DNA of 12,518 nucleotides from Deinococcus sp. (lineage in GTDB: Bacteria; Deinococcota; Deinococci; Deinococcales; Deinococcaceae), in NCBI GenBank assembly GCA_025351205.1, contig JANXWI010000509.1:1-12518 (forward strand). Reading direction: 5' to 3'. Below are positions 1 through 4,668 of this stretch, piece by piece. The notes under the pieces were generated by a model, which did no database searches, was not told the DNA's origin, and saw nothing but the letters and a program-made list of their open reading frames with translations. Within the stretch, counting starts at the first letter, position 1. Every line of letters begins with the position of its first letter. The translations under genes and the position numbers were made by a program.

Positions 1-178
1 GCTTGTGGTCAGCTGGCCCTCAAGCAGCCGGGCGCGGTGCAGGCCGGAGCATAAATTCCAGAAATCCAGATCAGAATCCTCCGGCTGGCAAGGGTCGAGC
101 TTCCTTCCACGGCTCCCCTTCATGGCCTTCCTGCGCCCCTCCACTGCGAGGTTTCGTAAGGGTTGAGAAAGAGACGCA

Positions 179-187
179 TGATACGAT
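179..187 (+). promoter_or_regulatory. Possible extended -10 promoter element
   Basis: TGATACGAT fits the extended -10 pattern TGnTAnnnT and lies in a locally AT-richer patch about 20 bases before the ribosome binding site of the TPR gene. No well-placed -35 box accompanies it: TTGAGA at 163-168 is too close, with a 13-base spacer. If real, transcription would begin near 194 and give a short leader. This rests on a motif match only and is weak evidence. Confidence 0.3.
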
Positions 188-206
188 GACGCCAGATTTT
201 CCCTTC

Positions 207-214
207 AGGAGGAG
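207..214 (+). promoter_or_regulatory. Ribosome binding site that fixes the GTG start at 218
   Basis: AGGAGGAG is a near-perfect Shine-Dalgarno sequence ending 3 bases before GTG 218 (5 bases if only AGGAGG is counted). The next in-frame start, ATG 239, lies more than 25 bases away. The site therefore favours the GTG start and the longer signal-peptide region. Confidence 0.7.
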
Positions 215-217
215 CTG

Positions 218-1975
218 GTGTCTCATAAACTCCCCAAAATGAATGCCCCGGTCACGACCTTCCCCGCATTGAACGCTCTTGCCGCGAAGCTCCCCGCTGT
301 CAGGCTGCGCAGCAGGGTATGCAGAGTGCTGCTGCATTCAGCGCTGGCCCTCGCTGCGGTTTCGGCGGCCCAGGCCCAGACGCTGGTAGAACAGGTCGGG
401 GTGACCCAGATCAGCGGGACCCTGAACCAGATCGGCCCGTCCACCCTCAAGATTCCGGCCATCCAGACGCCCGCCGCCCAGACCGCAGCTGCCCAGACCG
501 CTGCCGCCCAACCGCCCGCCCCCACCGACGCGGCCAGCATCGCCAGCCTGCTGAACCTGCCGGTCAGTGCGCCCACGCCCGCCTACGTCGCGGCGCTCGG
601 AACGGCCCAGCAGAGCCTCGGGGCCGGCAGTTACCGTCAGGCCCAGACACAGTACGAGGCGCTCATCTCCCAGGACTACCAGAATCCCCAGGCACATTTC
701 GGTCTGGGGTTGTCGCTGTTCGCCCTGGCCGACCTGCAAGGCGCGCGCTTCGAGTTCGCTCAGCTCGCGGCCCTGAATCCGGCAGCCTTCGAGGGGCCGT
801 ACAACCTGGGTGTGGTCGCCAACCGTCTGGGGCAGTCCGCCGAGGCCCTGACCCAGTTCGGCAAGGCCGCCGAGCTGGCGCGCGGCAAGGTCAGCCCGGC
901 GGTGCTGCGTCAGGTTCTGGAGGCCCTGGCCGCTGAGCAGGCGCGCAAACCCGATTATCCCGCGCTGGTGGTGACCCTCTCCGAGATGGTCAGGAACCAG
1001 CCGAACGACCTGGACCTGAAGTACCGTCAGGCGCGGGCGCTGGTGCTGGCCGGGCAGGGGACGCTGGCCCTGCCGGTGCTGTACGCCGTGCGTCAGAAGC
1101 AGGCCAGTTACAGTGACGCCGCCCTGCTGACCGCCGACATCTACGCTTCGCAGAAACTGACCGAGCGGGCCATCCGCGAACTCGACAGCGCCGTGAAGCC
1201 CGCCCCGGACGGCCCGGCCCGCGCCCGCCTGCTGCTGCGCAAGGCCGAACTGCTGGCCGCCGTAGGGCGAGGGCGCGACGCGGTGTTTGCCGCGCAGGAC
1301 GCTGTGTCTGCCGACAATCAGAATGCCGCCGCACAGGCCAGGCTGGGCGAGTTGCGCTACGCCCGCAGTGACCGCCCCGGTGCCCTGAGCGCCTGGAAGG
1401 CGGCGGTCAGGCTGGAACCCAAAAACGCCCTGTACCTCGCCAATCAGGCGGTGGTCGAACTGGCGCTCGGGCAGAACGCTCAGGCTGCCCGGGACGCCCA
1501 GCAGGCCAGCATACTCTCGGCAGACACGGCGGCCACGGTCCGCGCCCAGTTCGTGCTGGGGGTGGCCTCGTACAAGTCGGGCAACTACGCGGCGGCCAGA
1601 AGCGCCCTGGCGTCGAGCGCCCTCAAGGCACCGAGCGGCGAGACCTCGCTGTGGCTGGGGCTGGCCAGCTACGCCCTGAAAGATTACGGCGGCGCGGTCA
1701 CGGCGCTGCAAGATAGCCTGAAATCGCAGCCCAGCGCCACGACCCAGCTCAGCCTGGGATCGGCCCTGATCTCGGCGGGACGCTACGGCGACGCCGAGGG
1801 AACGCTCAGGCCGCTGGTGGTGGCCGACGCCCGCAACAGCGAGGCCTGGTATCAGCTGGGGCTGGCCCGCCGTGCCCAGGGCCGTGAGACCGAGGCCTCG
1901 GCGTCGTTCCGCACGGCGGCCAGCCTGGGCAACCCGCGCGCCAGGAGCAGCCTGAATCAGGGCGCGCCGAAGTGA
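218..1975 (+). CDS. Exported TPR-repeat protein
   Basis: A 585-residue secreted protein that probably acts as a protein-protein interaction scaffold in the periplasm or cell envelope. The N-terminus is basic (around residues 24-37), followed by a hydrophobic Ala/Leu core and an Ala-Gln-Ala signal peptidase I site at residues 51-53, so the mature protein probably starts at Gln54. A short Gln/Ala/Pro/Thr linker with four pentapeptide repeats (residues 83-102) separates the export signal from the body. From about residue 120 to the end the protein is a run of helix-turn-helix units with the TPR pattern (for example AHFGLGLSLFALADLQGA, YNLGVVANRLGQSAEAL, AWYQLGLARRAQGRETEA). I count at least eight clear units and probably about a dozen. 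There is no enzymatic motif. The GTG start is supported by the ribosome binding site at 207. It lies 102 bp upstream of the SPOR gene in the same orientation. TPR identity is secure; the specific role is unknown. Confidence 0.9.
   Translation: MSHKLPKMNAPVTTFPALNALAAKLPAVRLRSRVCRVLLHSALALAAVSAAQAQTLVEQVGVTQISGTLNQIGPSTLKIPAIQTPAAQTAAAQTAAAQPPAPTDAASIASLLNLPVSAPTPAYVAALGTAQQSLGAGSYRQAQTQYEALISQDYQNPQAHFGLGLSLFALADLQGARFEFAQLAALNPAAFEGPYNLGVVANRLGQSAEALTQFGKAAELARGKVSPAVLRQVLEALAAEQARKPDYPALVVTLSEMVRNQPNDLDLKYRQARALVLAGQGTLALPVLYAVRQKQASYSDAALLTADIYASQKLTERAIRELDSAVKPAPDGPARARLLLRKAELLAAVGRGRDAVFAAQDAVSADNQNAAAQARLGELRYARSDRPGALSAWKAAVRLEPKNALYLANQAVVELALGQNAQAARDAQQASILSADTAATVRAQFVLGVASYKSGNYAAARSALASSALKAPSGETSLWLGLASYALKDYGGAVTALQDSLKSQPSATTQLSLGSALISAGRYGDAEGTLRPLVVADARNSEAWYQLGLARRAQGRETEASASFRTAASLGNPRARSSLNQGAPK
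464..523 (+). repeat. 15-bp tandem repeat encoding QT(P/A)AA pentapeptides
   Basis: Four consecutive 15-base units encode QTPAA, QTAAA, QTAAA and QPPAP (residues 83-102 of the TPR protein). The two middle units differ only at synonymous positions. The tract forms a flexible linker between the signal peptide and the TPR body. It has the same period and Gln-Thr-Pro flavour as the repeats in the next gene. Confidence 0.8.
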
Positions 1976-2077
1976 GATACGGATCACGCGCGCCCGTGCA
2001 GAACATGTATCCGTGCAGAACATGCCGGGACGCGGCAGGACCTGGCGTGAACGAGACCGGGGCCGAGAGGTGAAACA
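1976..2077 (+). other. Intergenic gap between TPR and SPOR genes
   Basis: This gap holds a perfect 14-base direct repeat (listed separately) and a ribosome binding site, GAGAGGTGA at 2065-2073, seven bases before the GTG start of the SPOR gene when measured from GAGAGG. I see no terminator hairpin with a T-run, so read-through from the TPR gene is possible. No clear -35/-10 pair is visible. Confidence 0.5.
1994..2024 (+). repeat. 14-bp perfect direct repeat, 17-bp spacing
   Basis: CCGTGCAGAACATG occurs at 1994-2007 and again at 2011-2024, separated by TAT, giving a 17-base period. It lies in the only sizeable gap of the TPR-SPOR-rex-lipoprotein cluster, upstream of the SPOR ribosome binding site. 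Two direct half-sites at near two helical turns could bind a regulator, but a chance slippage duplication is equally possible. Confidence 0.75.
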
Positions 2078-3151
2078 GTGAATACCGTGAAACGTCGCTG
2101 GCCTGACCTGCTGATCGGGCTGCTGGTGCTGCTGCTGCTGGGCGGATTCGCCGCGCTGCTGCTGGGCCGGGGAACGGGAAGCAAGAATGCAGGCACTCAG
2201 GCCGCTCCGGTGCAGGAGGCGGGCCAGACTCCGACCACCCAGACTCCGGCCACCCCGGCGACCCAAACTCCGGCGACCCAAACTCCGACCACCCAGACTC
2301 CGACCACCCAGCCGGGCACGCCATCTGCCGGGACACAGACAGGTTCCCAGGCCGCCCCCATTCCCACCATCCCGGCGGCGGCTGTGCCCGACGCCGGAAC
2401 CGTGCAGCCCGGTGTCAACCCGCCTGCCACTGCGGTTCCCGCTCAGACCCAAACTCCCACGGCCCAAACTCCCACGGCCCAAACTCCCACTGCCCAGCCT
2501 CCCACGGCCACACCTTCTGCCCCCACGGCAACCGACCCCGCTCCGCGAGTAGGCGGCGCGGTGGCCCCGTCTGAGGCCCGCACGCCCACCCGCAACGAAT
2601 ACCGTATCAGCCTGGGCAGCTACGCCAGCAGCGCGGCGGTGCGCGACGCCACGGCGGGGGTGAGCAGGCTGGGCTACACGGTCTACCCGATTGCTGTGGC
2701 GAGCGGAACGGTGGCTCAGGTCGGCCCGTTTGCCACCCGTGAAGCGGCGGCGCGGGCACTGGCCGACATCCAGCGGGCGCTGCCGGGGGCGCTGCTGTAC
2801 CCGCCGCGCAACGCCCCGGCGAATGAAACCGGAGCGGCTTCAACCCGGACGCCCGCAGCCCGGACGCCGGCAGCCCGGACGCCAACTTCTCAGACCGGGG
2901 CTTCTGCTGCCCCCTCGCCCGCCGTGACTGCTGCCAGCGGCCCGGTATACCTTCAGGTCGGAGCCTACAACTCCACCGCCGCTGCCCAGACCACCGTGAG
3001 CCGGGTGCGTGACCTGGGGCTGGAGCCTTCGGTCAACGCGCCTGCGGGCAAACTGGTGACCGTGTTGGTCGGTCCCTTTCAGGGACAGGCGCTGGCTGCC
3101 GCCGAGGCCAAATTGCAGGCGAGCGGCATCAACAATTTCCGGGTCAGGTGA
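2078..3151 (+). CDS. Membrane-anchored protein with two SPOR domains
   Basis: A 357-residue protein probably anchored in the cytoplasmic membrane with its body outside. Residues 1-8 are short and basic, then one Leu-rich transmembrane helix covers about residues 10-29. A long Thr/Pro/Gln linker (about 36-170) follows with two blocks of QTPTT/QTPTA pentapeptide repeats. The first SPOR domain spans roughly residues 173-245 (pattern YRISLGSYASSAAVRD then VAQVGPFATREAA). A second linker carries RTPAA repeats. The second SPOR domain spans 288-357 (VYLQVGAYNSTAAAQ then VTVLVGPFQGQALA). SPOR domains in general bind peptidoglycan lacking stem peptides, often at division sites, so a septal or wall-associated role is likely but inferred. 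The GTG start has a good ribosome binding site at 2065-2073. The stop overlaps the rex start by 4 bases. Confidence 0.88.
   Translation: MNTVKRRWPDLLIGLLVLLLLGGFAALLLGRGTGSKNAGTQAAPVQEAGQTPTTQTPATPATQTPATQTPTTQTPTTQPGTPSAGTQTGSQAAPIPTIPAAAVPDAGTVQPGVNPPATAVPAQTQTPTAQTPTAQTPTAQPPTATPSAPTATDPAPRVGGAVAPSEARTPTRNEYRISLGSYASSAAVRDATAGVSRLGYTVYPIAVASGTVAQVGPFATREAAARALADIQRALPGALLYPPRNAPANETGAASTRTPAARTPAARTPTSQTGASAAPSPAVTAASGPVYLQVGAYNSTAAAQTTVSRVRDLGLEPSVNAPAGKLVTVLVGPFQGQALAAAEAKLQASGINNFRVR
2225..2308 (+). repeat. 15-bp tandem repeat, QTP(T/A)T block
   Basis: Five 15-base units of the type CAGACTCCGACCACC lie at 2225-2239, 2240-2254, 2264-2278, 2279-2293 and 2294-2308, with a 9-base partial unit at 2255-2263. 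They encode QTPTT or QTPAT from residue 50 of the SPOR protein and form part of its extended linker. Units differ mainly by A/G swaps at a few positions, consistent with slippage-type expansion. Confidence 0.85.
2450..2509 (+). repeat. 15-bp tandem repeat, QTPTA block
   Basis: Four head-to-tail 15-base units: CAAACTCCCACGGCC at 2450-2464 and again identically at 2465-2479, one variant with a single change (2480-2494), and one diverging to CAGCCTCCCACGGCC (2495-2509). They encode QTPTA three times and then QPPTA. The two identical units suggest recent or ongoing copy-number change in the linker. Confidence 0.9.
2846..2890 (+). repeat. 15-bp tandem repeat, RTPAA block between SPOR domains
   Basis: CGGACGCCCGCAGCC (2846-2860) and CGGACGCCGGCAGCC (2861-2875) differ by one base. 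A third, more diverged unit (2876-2890) starts with the same CGGACGCC. They encode RTPAA, RTPAA and RTPTS in the linker between the two SPOR domains. Confidence 0.8.
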
Positions 3152-3927
3152 GCGTGAGCAGTCAGGACATTCCCACCGCCGCCGTCTCCCGCCTCGTGAC
3201 CTACCTGCGTATTCTGGAATCGCTGGAATTGCAGGACGTGTCGCGCACCAGCAGCAACGACCTCGCCGAGCGCGCCCAGGTCACGGCCTTTCAGGTGCGC
3301 AAGGACCTGGCCTACTTCGGGAGATTTGGCACGCGCGGCATGGGCTACACCGTCCCGCTGCTCAAGCGCGAGCTGATGCGGGTGCTGGGCCTGAACCGCA
3401 CCTGGAACGTGGTGATCATGGGCGTGGGCCGACTGGGGCAGGCGATTGCCAACTATCCGGGGGCCAGCGACTACCAGTTCGCCTATGTGGGCCTGTTCGA
3501 CGTGAACCCGGACGTGGTGGGCCAGGACATCCGTGGCCTGCGGGTGCGTCACGCCGACGACCTGGGCAGCTTCGCGCGCGCCACCCCCGTCGATCTGGGC
3601 TTCCTGGCCGTGCCGCCCGAACACGCCCAGGCGGCGGCCCAGACGCTCGTTTCGGCAGGCATCCGGGGGGTGCTGAACTTCGCGCCGACCATCATCCAGC
3701 CGCGCACGGTGCCGGGCAGCAGCGACGTGGCCGACGAGTGGAAGCAGGTCAGCGTGGAAAACGTCGATTTTCTGGCTGGCATGAAACGGCTGGCGTTCTA
3801 CACTTTAAATCCGAGCCTGCGGCCCAGCGAATTGAAACCGAGCGAACCCAAACCTGGTGAACTCAGACCTTCCGACCCCCAGGCTGGCAACAGCCCCGAT
3901 CTTGCGAACACTGACGTGGAGGAATGA
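3148..3927 (+). CDS. rex: Redox-sensing transcriptional repressor Rex
   Basis: Cytoplasmic dimeric repressor. The Rex family binds DNA when NADH is low and releases it when NADH binds, controlling respiration and fermentation genes. The winged-helix N-terminus covers about residues 9-80, with the recognition region around AQVTAFQVRKDLAYFG (43-58) and the wing TRGMGYTVP (62-70). The Rossmann domain carries the dinucleotide loop GVGRLG at 92-97 and an acidic end of the second strand (FDVN, 117-120). The C-terminal domain-swap helix follows ENVDFLAGMKRLAF (204-217). At 259 residues it is longer than typical Rex (about 210-230). The excess is a Pro/Ser/Glu pentapeptide tail (224-248 and beyond) plus extra residues near 185-200 compared with the Thermus protein as I recall it. 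GTG 3148 overlaps the preceding TGA (GTGA) with little Shine-Dalgarno signal of its own, suggesting translational coupling. GTG 3154 is an alternative start. Confidence 0.93.
   Translation: MSVSSQDIPTAAVSRLVTYLRILESLELQDVSRTSSNDLAERAQVTAFQVRKDLAYFGRFGTRGMGYTVPLLKRELMRVLGLNRTWNVVIMGVGRLGQAIANYPGASDYQFAYVGLFDVNPDVVGQDIRGLRVRHADDLGSFARATPVDLGFLAVPPEHAQAAAQTLVSAGIRGVLNFAPTIIQPRTVPGSSDVADEWKQVSVENVDFLAGMKRLAFYTLNPSLRPSELKPSEPKPGELRPSDPQAGNSPDLANTDVEE
3817..3891 (+). repeat. Pentapeptide repeat tail of Rex
   Basis: Five consecutive 15-base units encode LRPSE, LKPSE, PKPGE, LRPSD and PQAGN (residues 224-248). The peptide repeat is clearer than the DNA repeat, so it is older or more diverged than the blocks in the SPOR gene. 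It begins just after the conserved C-terminal helix of Rex and should be an extended, charged tail. Confidence 0.7.
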
Positions 3928-3931
3928 CCCT

Positions 3932-4552
3932 ATGAAGAAACTGGCGATTTTGGCAGGCGCACTGGCCCTGGGACTCGGGGCCTGCGGACAGAACAATGGA
4001 CTGAACATCGGGCAGGGATTTTCGATTGGAGCCAACCTGAGCAGCGGCTCGGTGGACGTGAGTATCGTGGAGGTCCAGGACACCAAGACGGGCGCGTTCA
4101 AAGGCTACCGCAGTACCTACCTGCTTAACGAGCCGGTGGCGACCTTCAACGCCCTGCCGCAGAGCGTCGGGTTCAAAATACAGACCTACACCGTGGAAGT
4201 GATCGACAACGCCGGGGTCCGCTACGCCGCTGACCAGGGCAAGTACCTGCGCAGCACCAGTCTGGTCGTCAAACCTGGCTACACCTGCGCCTCGGCCACC
4301 GCGACCATCGACACCTGCGCGCCGACGGACAAGCAGCCTGCCAACGTCGCCACCAGCCTGGGCAGCCTGACCCTGGTGACCGACGAGATCGCCCGGACGG
4401 CCACCGGCGACTGTGAGGCGGGAAGCTGCCCCACGCTCAAGCTGCGCGTGACCTTCGCGGGTATCGACGATGCGGGTCGCAACCAGACCATCGTGGCCTC
4501 TGACGCAGATCTGGCGGTGCGTGTCACGGGCAGAACCGTCACGAAAGAATAA
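3932..4552 (+). CDS. Small lipoprotein of unknown family
   Basis: A 206-residue predicted lipoprotein. The signal peptide runs from MKK through an Ala/Leu/Gly core to the lipobox Leu-Gly-Ala-Cys, with lipidated Cys18. The mature part is rich in alternating hydrophobic and polar residues and Thr/Ser/Val, suggesting an all-beta fold, but I do not recognise the family. Two close cysteine pairs (C119/C129 and C161/C166) could form disulfides outside the cytoplasm. ATG 3932 is chosen because the lipoprotein signal starts exactly there and GGAGG at 3918-3922 lies nine bases upstream. An in-frame start at 3857 would bury the signal peptide and overlap rex. It begins 4 bases after the rex stop, so it is very likely cotranscribed with rex. 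Its function is unknown; an envelope role is inferred from location only. Confidence 0.85.
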   Translation: MKKLAILAGALALGLGACGQNNGLNIGQGFSIGANLSSGSVDVSIVEVQDTKTGAFKGYRSTYLLNEPVATFNALPQSVGFKIQTYTVEVIDNAGVRYAADQGKYLRSTSLVVKPGYTCASATATIDTCAPTDKQPANVATSLGSLTLVTDEIARTATGDCEAGSCPTLKLRVTFAGIDDAGRNQTIVASDADLAVRVTGRTVTKE

Positions 4553-4556
4553 TCTT

Positions 4557-4584
4557 TTTACCAACAACATGAGAGTGGTATAAA
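4557..4584 (+). promoter_or_regulatory. Possible promoter of the giant lipoprotein gene
   Basis: TTTACC (4557-4562) and TATAAA (4579-4584) are separated by 16 bases, a plausible sigma-70-type arrangement. They lie in an AT-rich 116-bp gap between two lipoprotein genes of a GC-rich cluster. A second -10-like TACACT at 4604-4609 has no good -35. There is no strong terminator before it, so the giant gene could also be read from the upstream cluster. Confidence 0.4.
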
Positions 4585-4648
4585 AATGTAAGAAACAGGC
4601 CGTTACACTCTGCACATGCCCTGTCCATCTATGTCTAACCTTGTTCAC

Positions 4649-4654
4649 GAGGAG
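4649..4654 (+). promoter_or_regulatory. Ribosome binding site with long spacer
   Basis: GAGGAG ends 14 bases before ATG 4669, longer than the usual 5-10. The lipoprotein signal peptide begins exactly at this ATG, so the start is still favoured. No in-frame ATG, GTG or TTG sits closer to the site; only ATC at 4666 does. Translation may therefore be less efficient than for the neighbouring genes. Confidence 0.5.
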
Positions 4655-4668
4655 CACAGCCACTCATC

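Larger units (their letters stand above)
1..217. other. Upstream non-coding stretch, no gene recognised
   Basis: I see no convincing gene here. Short open frames on both strands have no family resemblance and no ribosome binding site, and they run into the TPR gene in another frame. The right-hand end carries an extended -10-like element and a strong Shine-Dalgarno sequence for the gene starting at 218. The left part could include the untranslated flank of an upstream gene outside the window, but nothing in the sequence decides this. Confidence 0.4.

Noticed and set aside
338..2482. A 714-codon open frame on the minus strand opposite the TPR and SPOR genes
   Set aside because: Its product is low-complexity Arg/Gly/Leu-rich with no domain or signal. 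It is the usual antisense shadow in high-GC DNA opposite well-supported TPR and SPOR reading frames.
2225..2890. Tandem 15-bp repeats as a CRISPR-like array
   Set aside because: Units are contiguous without spacers, remain in frame and encode Thr/Pro/Gln pentapeptides, so they are coding minisatellites.
3857..3931. Earlier in-frame start for the small lipoprotein
   Set aside because: It would overlap rex by 71 bases and place 25 hydrophilic residues before a canonical lipoprotein signal. ATG 3932 has a well-placed GGAGG.
4544..4557. AAAGA/TCTTT inverted repeat at the end of the small lipoprotein gene as a terminator
   Set aside because: Only five weak pairs and no GC core; unlikely to terminate transcription despite the following T residues.
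4641..4648. TTGTTCAC, similar to half of a Rex operator
   Set aside because: Rex sites are inverted repeats with TTGTGA/TTCACAA-type arms. No second arm is present at the right distance here, and none was found upstream of 218 or in the 1976-2077 gap.
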